Assembly: GCF_030817595.1 (NCBI RefSeq)
Contig: NZ_JAUSZN010000001.1
Span: forward strand, 5,206,001-5,270,000
Source: Neobacillus niacini
Lineage (GTDB): Bacteria > Bacillota > Bacilli > Bacillales > Cytobacillaceae
Length of the DNA stretch: 64,000 nt
Direction: 5' to 3'
Below the pieces are notes generated by a model, which was given only the letters and a program-made list of their open reading frames with translations, had not been told where the DNA came from and did no database searches. Every line of letters starts with the position of its first letter. Positions within the stretch are counted from its first letter, which is position 1. The translations under genes and the position numbers were made by a program. Shown here one piece after another: positions 7,468-15,625 of the stretch.

Positions 7468-8391
7468 TTAATTACCTAAAAATGATTTCTTAATGAATGC
7501 AAGCTGCTTTTCAAGTGTGATTGGGTCACTGAAAGAAGCACCTTGACCATTCATTTCAAAAACGCGATTGTTTTTTACAGCCGGAATGTTTTTGTATGTT
7601 TCGGTTTCTTGGAAGGAAGTATCAGCGTCAGAGTATTTACTCAAGATTAAATAATCTCCTGCATATTCAGGTATTACTTCCGCAGATAGAGTAAAGTAGC
7701 CTGATGATTCAGCAACTTCCTTTACTTTTTCAGGCATTTTTAGTTTCATAGCTTGATAGAGGATTTCTGTTCCGCGTGCCCAGTTGCTTCCGAATACATA
7801 AAGATCTTTTCCGTAGCTTTCCATAACCGATACGGTTGCGTCTTCACCAATTTTTGCACGGATTTCCTCGCCGGCACTTTCAGCTTCTTTCTTGAAGTTG
7901 TCCACCCAATTTTTAGCTTCTTTTTCTTTATTTAATAGTTTACCAATTTCGATGTGCTGTGTTAAATAATCAACTTTTCCCCAAGTATAGGTAACAGTAG
8001 GGGCAATTTCACTTAATTTATCAACGTTTTTAATATTGGATAAACCAATAATTAAGTCTGGTTCTAATTCGATAATCTTTTCGAGGTCTTCATCGGAAAC
8101 TTCTGCAACATCTTTCATTTCTTTTTCGAATGTCGGGTTATTCTTAGACCATGTGTCTACACCGACAACATTCACGCCAAGAGAGAGGACATTACCCGTG
8201 AAGCCGGATAGTAGAATAACGCGCTGTGGATCTGCAGGAACTTCAATAGGTCCATTTTCTGATTGGTAGGTAATCGTTTCTGATTTCTTTTCAGCAGGTG
8301 CTGCGTTTTCCTTTTTTGTTGAAGTATCTGTACCGCAGGCACTAATAATTAACGCTGCGAGCAGAATAAAGGGCAGTAGTAGTTTTTTCAT
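7468..8391 (-). CDS. Iron-siderophore binding lipoprotein (FhuD/YxeB-like)
   Basis: A 307-aa lipoprotein. It has a signal peptide with lipobox LIISACG (Cys19 lipidation), a short polar linker, then a class III substrate-binding fold: PQRVILLSGFTGNVLSLGVNVVG, a helix backbone with LEKIIELEPDLIIGLS, and a second lobe containing VSVMESYGKDLYVFGSNWARG. It resembles the hydroxamate-type binding proteins FhuD/YxeB of Bacillus more than catecholate types, but the ligand is not proven. Start ATG 8391 has AAAGGAG upstream. The first 50 nt overlap the 3' end of the ATPase gene in another frame. It captures the ferric chelate on the outer face of the membrane for the permease pair. Confidence 0.9.
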   Translation of the reverse strand: MKKLLLPFILLAALIISACGTDTSTKKENAAPAEKKSETITYQSENGPIEVPADPQRVILLSGFTGNVLSLGVNVVGVDTWSKNNPTFEKEMKDVAEVSDEDLEKIIELEPDLIIGLSNIKNVDKLSEIAPTVTYTWGKVDYLTQHIEIGKLLNKEKEAKNWVDNFKKEAESAGEEIRAKIGEDATVSVMESYGKDLYVFGSNWARGTEILYQAMKLKMPEKVKEVAESSGYFTLSAEVIPEYAGDYLILSKYSDADTSFQETETYKNIPAVKNNRVFEMNGQGASFSDPITLEKQLAFIKKSFLGN

Positions 8392-9187
8392 GTTTGGTTT
8401 CTCCTTTTAGTAAATTGTACGTTACGCACATTGGTTTTTTTGTACGAGGGTCGTGGCCGATAACAGCGTCAATATTAAATACCTTTTTGAGTACTTTATG
8501 ACTGATGACTTCTTCACAATTCCCTGCTTTTACGATTTCACCGTCTTTTAAGGCGATGATATGATCTGCAAAGCGAGCTGCCTGGTTTAAATCATGAAGG
8601 ACCATGACAATCGTCCGTTCCTGCTCGTGATTTAATTTTTGCAGAAGCTCTAAGACTTCTAATTGATGAGCCATATCCAGGTAAGTAGTTGGTTCATCTA
8701 GAAAAATAATTTCTGTTTCTTGTGCCAGTGCCATGGAAATCCACACGCGCTGGCGCTGTCCGCCTGATAGGGCGTCAACCGGACGAAATTTATAATCAAT
8801 AGTTCCTGTTACTTCTAAGGCCCAGTCGATCACTTCATAATCTTTTTTTGTAAGGCGGCCAAAGCCTTTTTGATAAGGGAAGCGGCCATAGGATACAAGC
8901 TCTCCCACTGTTAGTCCACTTGCACTTTCAGGTGTTTGTGGGAGGATTGCCATTTGCTTCGCAAGAATCTTGGTGTTTACTTTTGAGATATCTTTTCCGT
9001 CCAACAGGATGGATCCAGATTGGTGGGAGATGATCCGTGTAATTGCTTTCAATAAAGTCGATTTTCCACAGCCATTTGGTCCGATAATGGTTGTAATCTT
9101 CCTATCTGGAATTTCGATCCTTAGACTTTTGACAATTAAACGTTCACCATAGCCAATGCTTAGGTTATCAGTAGAGAGGCGAACCAT
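8342..9187 (-). CDS. Siderophore ABC transporter ATPase (FecE/FhuC/YusV type)
   Basis: A 281-aa ABC ATPase. Walker A GPNGCGKST is at about residue 36, Q-loop LPQTPE, signature LSGGQRQRVWI, Walker B IIFLDEPTTYLD and H-loop VLHDLNQA. It drives import through the two FecCD permeases. It is the first gene of the Fur-controlled operon; the ATG at 9187 is preceded by AAGGAGG. It runs 50 nt into the binding-protein gene, adding a C-terminal tail (HEKTTTALYSARSVNY) that has no counterpart in the usual family ending near VTYNLLKGE, so the tail is probably a by-product of a lost stop. B. subtilis YusV serves several binding proteins; this one is encoded with its own. Confidence 0.92.
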   Translation of the reverse strand: MVRLSTDNLSIGYGERLIVKSLRIEIPDRKITTIIGPNGCGKSTLLKAITRIISHQSGSILLDGKDISKVNTKILAKQMAILPQTPESASGLTVGELVSYGRFPYQKGFGRLTKKDYEVIDWALEVTGTIDYKFRPVDALSGGQRQRVWISMALAQETEIIFLDEPTTYLDMAHQLEVLELLQKLNHEQERTIVMVLHDLNQAARFADHIIALKDGEIVKAGNCEEVISHKVLKKVFNIDAVIGHDPRTKKPMCVTYNLLKGETKHEKTTTALYSARSVNY

Positions 9188-9224
9188 TGTAATCCTCCTT
9201 TTGTGTTAGTTACTAGTTAATAGT

Positions 9225-9283
9225 TGATAATGATTATCAGTTTAGTATGACCTTACTATAAAGGTGAGTGATAATGATTGTCA
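9225..9283 (-). promoter_or_regulatory. Two Fur boxes upstream of the siderophore importer
   Basis: TGATAATGATTATCA at 9225-9239 is a perfect 7-1-7 Fur box. TGATAATGATTGTCA at 9269-9283 differs at one position. They sit 37-95 bp upstream of the ATPase start. Confidence 0.9.
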
Positions 9284-9463
9284 ATTACAATTTTGTGAAC
9301 AGTTTTTATGTCTTTAATAGTGTTTATTGATAAGAGTCTCATTTCCTTATTAAATAAAGGTTTGTTGTATATTCTATCCTTGTCAAAAAATCGACAAATT
9401 TTGGAGCCACCGAATTTTCAAAAAATATGTATTGTAAAGCGAAGGGAAATCCATTAATCTTAT

Positions 9464-9478
9464 TGATAATGATAATCA
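9464..9478 (+). promoter_or_regulatory. Fur box upstream of the NADP reductase
   Basis: TGATAATGATAATCA, one mismatch from the 7-1-7 consensus, ends 27 bp before the ATG of the reductase. The 9188-9505 stretch otherwise holds only AT-rich promoter-like sequence for the two divergent units. Confidence 0.85.
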
Positions 9479-9505
9479 ATTACAGTTGGTTAGGAGTGGA
9501 CGGAA

Positions 9506-10558
9506 ATGGAACAACAAGAATTGTTTGATGTAACGGTTATTGGCGGTGGACCTGCGGGGCTTTATTCCACCTTTTATAGTGGACTACGAGAAATGAAAAC
9601 AAAGGTCATTGAATACCAACCAGAATTAGGTGGAAAGATTCACGTCTATCCAGAAAAAATGATCTGGGATGTCGGCGGTTTAACACCAATTACCGGAGCA
9701 AAGTTAATGGAACAACTTGTTGAACAGGCGTTAACCTTTAGTCCAACCGTTGTTTTGAATGAAAAAGTAGAGTCAATTGCGCGTAACGAAGAAGGAAACT
9801 TTGTTTTAACAGGATCTTCTGGACAAAAGCATTTTTCAAAAACAGTGATTGTTGCCATAGGCAGCGGCATTTTAAATCCACAAAAGCTGGAGATTGAAGG
9901 TGCCGAGAGATTTGAAGTGTCTAATTTACATTACACTGTTAAATCCTTTAAACAGTTCAAAGACAAAACGGTCATCATTTCCGGTGGTGGAAATTCTGCC
10001 GTAGACTGGGCAAATGAATTAGAATCGATAGCGAAAAAAGTCTACTTAACTTATCGAAAAGAGGAATTGGGTGGGCATGGACAAGAGGCGCAGGCAACAA
10101 AGCTACTTGAAAGCTCAGTAGAATGTTTCTTTCAATCCTCGATCACCAAACTAATCGCCAATGGCAAACGCGATGAAATCGCCAAAGTAGAATTAACGAA
10201 CCACGACACAGGTGATGTTTCCTACTTGTCTGTAGATGAAGTGATAATTAGTCATGGATACGAACAGGACGCAACTTTATTGGAAAATAGTGCACTGTCA
10301 ATTGATCGAGTAGATAATTATTATATCGCCGGAAACGCAACAAGCGAATCTTCTGTCGAGGGTCTTTATGCTGCAGGGGATATTCTTATGTACGAGGGTA
10401 AAATCAATCTGATTGCCGGCGCCTTTCAGGATGCAGCCAATGCCGTAAATAAAGCGAAGCAGTTTATTCAGCCTGACGCCGCTAAAGTCGCGATGGTTTC
10501 TTCACATCATGAGGCATTTAAAAAGCGTAATAAGGAATTAATCAAGCAAATGATATAA
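9506..10558 (+). CDS. Ferredoxin/flavodoxin-NADP+ reductase, YumC/YcgT type
   Basis: A 350-aa thioredoxin-reductase-like flavoprotein. The FAD loop is TVIGGGPAGLYSTFYSG at residue 9. The NADPH loop is VIISGGGNSAVDWANE at about 155. The C-terminal FAD contact is GLYAAGDILMYEGKINLIAGAFQDAANAVN. The redox CxxC of thioredoxin reductase is absent (ISGGGN region has no Cys pair), as in the type 2 FNRs. Start ATG 9506 has GGAGTGG upstream. Fur-box control and divergence from a siderophore importer resemble the iron-regulated ycgT of B. subtilis. The likely job is to supply electrons for releasing iron from siderophores or for flavodoxin reduction under iron limitation (inference). Confidence 0.9.
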   Translation: MEQQELFDVTVIGGGPAGLYSTFYSGLREMKTKVIEYQPELGGKIHVYPEKMIWDVGGLTPITGAKLMEQLVEQALTFSPTVVLNEKVESIARNEEGNFVLTGSSGQKHFSKTVIVAIGSGILNPQKLEIEGAERFEVSNLHYTVKSFKQFKDKTVIISGGGNSAVDWANELESIAKKVYLTYRKEELGGHGQEAQATKLLESSVECFFQSSITKLIANGKRDEIAKVELTNHDTGDVSYLSVDEVIISHGYEQDATLLENSALSIDRVDNYYIAGNATSESSVEGLYAAGDILMYEGKINLIAGAFQDAANAVNKAKQFIQPDAAKVAMVSSHHEAFKKRNKELIKQMI

Positions 10559-10564
10559 GAAAAG

Positions 10565-10590
10565 AAGGTGGACTTTTTGCGGTCCACCTT
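10565..10590. terminator. Bidirectional terminator, reductase / GDPD
   Basis: Perfect 9-bp arms AAGGTGGAC (10565-10573) and GTCCACCTT (10582-10590). It separates the convergent reductase and glycerophosphodiesterase genes. Confidence 0.85.
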
Positions 10591-11555
10591 TATTTTATAT
10601 GCTGGGCAATTTGATCAATCCGATTTGTCCAGATTCCGCCGCTAAAATTAGCAGGAAGTCTTTTTAAATCTGCAGGAGTATCAAAGCCCTCCGACCAGCC
10701 GCCATCACCGGCAACCACAATCACCCGCGTATCGACACTGTCCATCCGGTTTAAGAACTTTTCGGACCAACCCCATAACCAAGGAGCAATCTTCTCTGGT
10801 ATATGCAATTGTGTTTTTTCACACGCTGAAGGAATATATCCTGTCCAACCGACTGCCATATAAGGAAGAAGACAGCTTTTCAACGTGGCTTTTGACATGA
10901 CGCGAAGATTAGGGATTTCTTCTTTTATCGTGGCAATGGGCTGGTCCCCGCCATAAACAGTTATTTGACTTAAGTGTTTTTCAGGCAGTTTTGTGAGCAC
11001 ATTTGCAAGTTGGATTCCTTCTTCAGGATCATCACTTTTGATATGAATTAAAAATGCACCCTCTGGAAAATGGTCTAACACTTCATCGAGGGATGGCATA
11101 AGGTCAACGCCTTTCCCGCGAAATGGATAGGTTTTTCCGTTATCCGCTGTATAACCGTAGCCGATATCAAATTGCTTTAATTCAGCCATTGTAAAATCCT
11201 TTGTAGTTCCTTCTGCATTTGTTCTGCATTCCAGCGTCCAGTCATGAAAAACAGCAAATTGCCCGTCTTTTGTAGGTTTCACGTCCAATTCAACTACATC
11301 AGCTCCATTTTCAAACGCAGCTTCCATTGAAGGGATTGTGTTTTCTATGTATGAATGTTCAGGTTTGAAAATGCGTTCCGCCGTACATGTATCGCCTTGG
11401 ATTCCTTCCATACTAAAGGTTTGTCCTAATCCGCGGTGTGCGAGAAGCAGAGGGTCACCCTTACGATCCTTCGCAAAAATAGAACTATTGTTTAGAAAAA
11501 TAAATAAAGACAACAAAAGTAGAAAAATGAGCAACCTTTTTAGTTTTTTCTTCAG
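10590..11555 (-). CDS. Secreted glycerophosphodiester phosphodiesterase
   Basis: About 321 aa with an N-terminal signal peptide or anchor (KKKLKRLLIFLLLLSLFIFL) and a GDPD TIM barrel. The catalytic elements are LAHRG (His-Arg), SYIENTIPSMEAAFENGADVVELDVKPTKDG (Glu and Asp metal ligands) and AVFHDWTLECRTN (His). It hydrolyses glycerophosphodiesters to glycerol-3-phosphate and an alcohol outside the cell. An insert between HRG and the ENT motif is longer than in the minimal family. Start choice: the only good SD (GGAGG) is 8 nt before a CTG at 11555; the in-frame ATG at 11570 has no SD and overlaps that GGAGG, and longer starts run into a terminator. A CTG start is rare, so ATG 11570 remains possible. 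Confidence 0.85.
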   Translation of the reverse strand: MKKKLKRLLIFLLLLSLFIFLNNSSIFAKDRKGDPLLLAHRGLGQTFSMEGIQGDTCTAERIFKPEHSYIENTIPSMEAAFENGADVVELDVKPTKDGQFAVFHDWTLECRTNAEGTTKDFTMAELKQFDIGYGYTADNGKTYPFRGKGVDLMPSLDEVLDHFPEGAFLIHIKSDDPEEGIQLANVLTKLPEKHLSQITVYGGDQPIATIKEEIPNLRVMSKATLKSCLLPYMAVGWTGYIPSACEKTQLHIPEKIAPWLWGWSEKFLNRMDSVDTRVIVVAGDGGWSEGFDTPADLKRLPANFSGGIWTNRIDQIAQHIK

Positions 11556-11616
11556 CTTCGTATCCTCCATTAGTTGATATACATAATTAATATATATCAG
11601 TGAAATATACAAATCC

Positions 11617-11648
11617 ATAAAAAAGCTGATTGGAGTAACCAACCAGCT
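11617..11648 (-). terminator. Terminator of the small 75-aa gene
   Basis: Arms AGCTGATTGG (11624-11633) and CCAACCAGCT (11639-11648), one mismatch, followed on the minus strand by TTTTTT. It shows that the phosphodiesterase is a separate unit. Confidence 0.75.
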
Positions 11649-11653
11649 CTGAG

Positions 11654-11878
11654 CTAAATTCTCTTTTTTATATCATCCCTAATCGATTCAATCATTGTAT
11701 CGGATAAATTAGCCGGCAGGGATGTGCCATCTTTATATACCCAAGCATTAATGATTTCTAGGTCTGCCTTTTTAAACGTAATGCTGTAATTGGTTTGATC
11801 ATGTATAAACTCTGCTGTTACATATTCCTCACTATCAAAATCATCATCAATAATCATGTTGGTTATCTTATATGACAT
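11654..11878 (-). CDS. Small conserved-type protein of unknown function (74 aa)
   Basis: Start ATG 11878 has AAAGGAG 10 nt upstream (a GTG at 11881 and longer starts are possible). The protein is acidic, has no signal or membrane segment, and alternates beta-like stretches (YVTAEFIHDQTNYSITFKKADL) with a C-terminal helix (DTMIESIRDDIKKRI). It is a single gene with its own terminator. I do not recognise the family. Confidence 0.65.
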   Translation of the reverse strand: MSYKITNMIIDDDFDSEEYVTAEFIHDQTNYSITFKKADLEIINAWVYKDGTSLPANLSDTMIESIRDDIKKRI

Positions 11879-11954
11879 CACAATACAGTCTCCTTTTAAC
11901 ATACGATATGAATAGTGTTTGTTTAAAAGAAGGGTCTATACCTTTTTATCCGAA

Positions 11955-14303
11955 TCATGAAATTTTTACAGCGTTTTTATTTTCAATCAAAGCACTTACT
12001 TGCACTACCGTTAATGGTTTACTATACAGGTCACCCTGAACCACATCACAATGGTGTTCTTTAAGAAAACGTAGCTGTTCGTTACTCTCAATTCCTTCCG
12101 CAATCACGGATAACCCGAGGCTGTGGCCAAGGTAGATTATCGTTTCTACTAATGCTTTGTCTTTTGGGCTTCTCATGATGTCCTGGTTAAATGGTTTAGG
12201 AATTTTTAAAGTGTTTATTGGAAAGCTTTTAAGATACATTAAAGAAGAATATCCTGTACCAAAGTCATCAATGGATATTCGCACGCCTAACTCTCGTATA
12301 GCCTGCATTTTTTTTATGGCTGCCTCTGCATTCGTAAAAGCAACGCCTTCGGTTATTTCTAACTCTAAATAATTTGGATTAAAGTCAGATGTCTTTAAAG
12401 CGTTAATGACCGTCCCAACCAAATTATCGTGAAGGAATTGTACGGGGGAGAGGTTTACTGCTATTTTTAAATCGCTTTGACCATTATCATGCCAAGTTTT
12501 CCCCTGTATACAGGCAGTTTTTAGGACCCATTCCCCAATTGGAATGATCAGCCCCGACTCTTCAGCAACAGGTATAAATTGATTCGGAGATACCATACCG
12601 GTTTCCGTTGTATTCCACCGAAGTAATGCCTCTACTCCGACAATTTCACCGGTGTGTAAACTCACTTGCGGTTGATAATTTAGAACAAATTCATCATTTT
12701 TTAGCGCCTTCCTCAAACCATTTTCAAGTGCCATTTTTCTCGAAATTGCTTTATTCATATCCATTGAATAAAATTTGTAATTATCCCTGCCTTCTTCTTT
12801 GGCACGATACATGGCCATGTCTGCATTTTTCATTAGCTCTTCGGTGCTTTTTCCGTCACTTGGGTAAAAAGCAATCCCAATACTCATGGAGACGTGTAAT
12901 TCTTGACCTTGAATGGTGATGGGTTTTGCCACAATCGATCGCATTCGTTCCACTAATGGAATGACATCCTCCTCCGAACGGATTCGATTTAGTAAGACGG
13001 TAAATTCATCCCCGCCTTGTCGAGAAATCGTATCAATCCTACGGACGCTCTTTGCCATCTCTTTGGTAACATGCTTTAACAGTAGGTCTCCAAACTCATG
13101 CCCCAGTGTATCATTAATATTTTTAAAATGGTCCAAATCAATAAAGATAACCGCTAGTTTATAATGATTCCTCTTCGCTTCATCCATTGCTGTCTTCAGC
13201 CTTTCCAAAAACATCCTTCTATTTGGCAGCCCGCTTAGTACATCATGGTAGGCCATGTATTTCATTTTCCGTGCTGCAGAAAGGAGCTGCCGGTTTTTTG
13301 AGCTTAGCTCTTCCGTCCTCTCCACAATTTTTAGCTCTAATTCCTCTGTAAGTTCGTGATATTTTGCCAACAATGTTTGATTTTCTAGGGAAGCAAAAAT
13401 GTGCCGTACGATTAGAAAGAGAATAGCTGCCGCTGACCCTATAATTAAACTGATTGAATCATGATGTTGGGAAATCATAATCATAAATAAAAGGATTACA
13501 CTTATGTAAGGCAATAATAATCTTAGAGTGATAGATTCTTTTAAAGAATGGATCTTATTTTTCGTTGCTGGAGATGTATCGCCATTTGCTATTGCCAATG
13601 TTCCTGCAATCCCCAGTAATAAAGGTGAAAGTGACCATAATGGATGAAATAAACCTTCTGAAAAAGGGATATTCATCATCGTAAAAATAAGATAGGAACA
13701 ATCAGCGATCACTTGAATCAATAAGCTAGAAAGTATTAAAACTCGAAAAGGGGATAATTTTTCTGATCCTAAGTAGAAAATCATTGCCCCAAAAAAAAGG
13801 ATCAAATCTCCAATAGGATATCCTATAAAAATATGTTGAGTTTGGAGATCACGGATGATGAAATGCCAACTAAATGCAATCGCTGCAGCCATAATAATAC
13901 AGGTATCAAAAGTGAATTTTAAAAGATGATGGTGTTCATCTATTCGGATTTTGCAAATAAACGCTATAAGAAAGCATCCGATTTGAAGAATATAAAAGGA
14001 ATTATTCCATTCAAGATAAAGAAATTCTTTTTGTGAAAAATAACGACTTGTCATCACAGTCATAAAGTTGAAAAAACATCCTAGTGAGAGGAAGAGCCAT
14101 AGATATTTTTCATTCGTTTTCTGTTTTCGGTAAATGAAATATAAAATAATAGATGAGGTAAGTGGGGCAGCTAGTAAAAATAGATTCTCCCCAGTTGTAT
14201 TGACTGCTCCATTCTTTTGCCAGAAAAAAAGCAAGATATAATAACCAAGAGTATGAAAAAGTGTATAGTAAATATATAGTTTTTTTCTAACCAACCAATC
14301 CAT
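11955..14303 (-). CDS. Membrane-bound GGDEF-EAL cyclic-di-GMP protein
   Basis: About 782 aa. The first ~300 residues contain eight or so membrane segments, then a short coiled coil (ELELKIVERTEELSSKNRQLLSAARKMKYM). The GGDEF domain reads YHDVLSGLPNRRMFLERL and ISRQGGDEFTVLL. An allosteric I-site RRID lies five residues before GGDEF, so product inhibition is likely. The EAL domain has GVEALLRW, AVNLSPVQF, LELEITEG, DDFGTGYSSL and VIAEGIES. The usual LKIDRSF reads LKIPKPF: the catalytic Lys is kept but the following Asp is Pro. Both activities look possible, with the phosphodiesterase uncertain. Start 14303 is chosen for its GGGAG at 8 nt. Confidence 0.9.
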   Translation of the reverse strand: MDWLVRKKLYIYYTLFHTLGYYILLFFWQKNGAVNTTGENLFLLAAPLTSSIILYFIYRKQKTNEKYLWLFLSLGCFFNFMTVMTSRYFSQKEFLYLEWNNSFYILQIGCFLIAFICKIRIDEHHHLLKFTFDTCIIMAAAIAFSWHFIIRDLQTQHIFIGYPIGDLILFFGAMIFYLGSEKLSPFRVLILSSLLIQVIADCSYLIFTMMNIPFSEGLFHPLWSLSPLLLGIAGTLAIANGDTSPATKNKIHSLKESITLRLLLPYISVILLFMIMISQHHDSISLIIGSAAAILFLIVRHIFASLENQTLLAKYHELTEELELKIVERTEELSSKNRQLLSAARKMKYMAYHDVLSGLPNRRMFLERLKTAMDEAKRNHYKLAVIFIDLDHFKNINDTLGHEFGDLLLKHVTKEMAKSVRRIDTISRQGGDEFTVLLNRIRSEEDVIPLVERMRSIVAKPITIQGQELHVSMSIGIAFYPSDGKSTEELMKNADMAMYRAKEEGRDNYKFYSMDMNKAISRKMALENGLRKALKNDEFVLNYQPQVSLHTGEIVGVEALLRWNTTETGMVSPNQFIPVAEESGLIIPIGEWVLKTACIQGKTWHDNGQSDLKIAVNLSPVQFLHDNLVGTVINALKTSDFNPNYLELEITEGVAFTNAEAAIKKMQAIRELGVRISIDDFGTGYSSLMYLKSFPINTLKIPKPFNQDIMRSPKDKALVETIIYLGHSLGLSVIAEGIESNEQLRFLKEHHCDVVQGDLYSKPLTVVQVSALIENKNAVKIS

Positions 14304-14476
14304 CCATGACACTCCCATGAAAAATTAGATACATTTCATATTACTTGAATAAAAGCAAGACTATCTTACCATTTAGCGGTGTGAGAGGTTGTCGAAACGT
14401 GTCAGTGGGTGCGGAAGTTTATCCTAAAATATGAATTTTTTACCATCATTTTTATTTTTGGAGAGTGAATACCAAG

Positions 14477-15439
14477 TTGAAACCAAAAATCTACATATCC
14501 CGGAAGTTGCCGGAACCTATTGTTTCAAGGTTAGCAGAGGTTTGTGAAGTGAAAATGTGGGAGAAAGAAGAGGAACCTGTTCCTAGAGAAATCCTTGAAA
14601 AGGAGATTCAGGATGTCGAGGGTCTTTACTGTTTATTAACAGAGAGTATCGACAGACCCCTTTTAGAATTGGGGGGGAAGTTGAAAATTGTTAGTAATAT
14701 GGCGGTTGGTTATAACAATATCGACGTGGCTGCAGCAACAGAGAAAGGGATAATGGTAACGAATACACCTGGCGTATTAACGGAGACGACAGCGGATTTA
14801 ACCTTTGCGTTGTTAATGGCCGCGTCTAGGAGATTGGTAGAAGCCTCCGATTATTTGCGTGAGGGAAATTGGAAAACCTGGTCGCCGATGCAATTAACTG
14901 GGCAGGATATATATGGCGCTACCTTGGGAATCTTCGGATTAGGCAGGATTGGAGAGGCGCTCGCTAGGAGAGCGAGCGGATTTGATATGAAAGTTTACTA
15001 TCATAACCGCTCCCGAAAGCGTGAAGTCGAGGAACAGCTTGGTATTGAGTATGTGGACAAAGGAAAATTACTGCGGGAATCGGACTTTGTTTGCGTATTA
15101 ATGCCTTTTACACCGGAGACGAAGGATTACATTGGTGCTGAAGAGTTATCATTTATGAAACCGACTGCTGTCTTGGTTAATACGGCCCGCGGCGGGATTG
15201 TGAATGAAGAGGCTCTTTATCAAGCCTTGAAAAAAGGGGTTATTTGGGGTGCAGGGATTGATGTATTTGAAGAAGAGCCGCTGAGGACAGACCACCCTCT
15301 TCTCAGCCTTCCAAATGTTGTGGCCCTGCCACACATTGGCAGTGCTAGTGTGAACACAAGACTTAAAATGGCGTCACTCGCTGCTGAAAATTTACTCCAG
15401 GGTTTACAGGGAGAAACACCGAAAAATTTGGTGAAGTAA
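14477..15439 (+). CDS. D-2-hydroxyacid dehydrogenase (glyoxylate/hydroxypyruvate reductase type)
   Basis: About 320 aa. NAD(P)-binding domain GIFGLGRIGEALARRA at about residue 150. Catalytic Arg in NTARGGIVNEEAL, Glu in GIDVFEEEPLR and His in ALPHIGSAS. These enzymes interconvert 2-keto acids (glyoxylate, hydroxypyruvate, 2-ketogluconate) and D-2-hydroxyacids in the cytosol. The protein begins KPKIYISRKLPEPI from a TTG at 14477; GGAG lies 12 nt upstream. An alternative GTG at 14465 abuts that GGAG and is less likely. It is a monocistronic unit with its own terminator. A link to the glycerate-producing modules further downstream is possible but not shown. Confidence 0.88.
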   Translation: MKPKIYISRKLPEPIVSRLAEVCEVKMWEKEEEPVPREILEKEIQDVEGLYCLLTESIDRPLLELGGKLKIVSNMAVGYNNIDVAAATEKGIMVTNTPGVLTETTADLTFALLMAASRRLVEASDYLREGNWKTWSPMQLTGQDIYGATLGIFGLGRIGEALARRASGFDMKVYYHNRSRKREVEEQLGIEYVDKGKLLRESDFVCVLMPFTPETKDYIGAEELSFMKPTAVLVNTARGGIVNEEALYQALKKGVIWGAGIDVFEEEPLRTDHPLLSLPNVVALPHIGSASVNTRLKMASLAAENLLQGLQGETPKNLVK

Positions 15440-15469
15440 ATACGAAAGCATGAAATGAGCCTGAAAAAA

Positions 15470-15497
15470 GGTTAGGAATCCCTAACCGTTTATTTAT
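15470..15497 (+). terminator. Terminator of the hydroxyacid dehydrogenase gene
   Basis: Perfect 7-bp arms GGTTAGG (15470-15476) and CCTAACC (15481-15487), preceded by AAAAAA and followed by T-rich sequence, so it could work both ways. Confidence 0.75.
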
Positions 15498-15600
15498 CTA
15501 AAAGCCATTTTGTGACGGTTTTAGTTTCTTCTTCTGAAAGTAGTCCGCCAGGCATCATAGCTGGAATTAGTTGCGGATGGCAAAAATACTGGCGGGTGTC
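15490..15600 (-). pseudogene. C-terminal remnant of a c550/c551-type cytochrome c
   Basis: Minus-strand translation ending at a TAA (15490-15492) reads ...[25 protein letters not shown]. The MPGGL(L) methionine-ligand motif and a final amphipathic helix ending WL(x)K are the typical end of small Bacillus cytochromes c (CccA/CccB). No start, CXXCH haem motif or upstream body follows; the sequence passes straight into the msrAB upstream region. It is therefore the broken tail of a lost gene, still adjoining a terminator. Confidence 0.6.
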
Positions 15601-15625
15601 AGAAAATATAAAAGGAGTTGATCCA

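Noticed and set aside
15512..15625. Longer N-terminus for MsrAB
   Set aside because: The extension comes from antisense of the cytochrome remnant, and the good SD lies just before the ATG at 15626.
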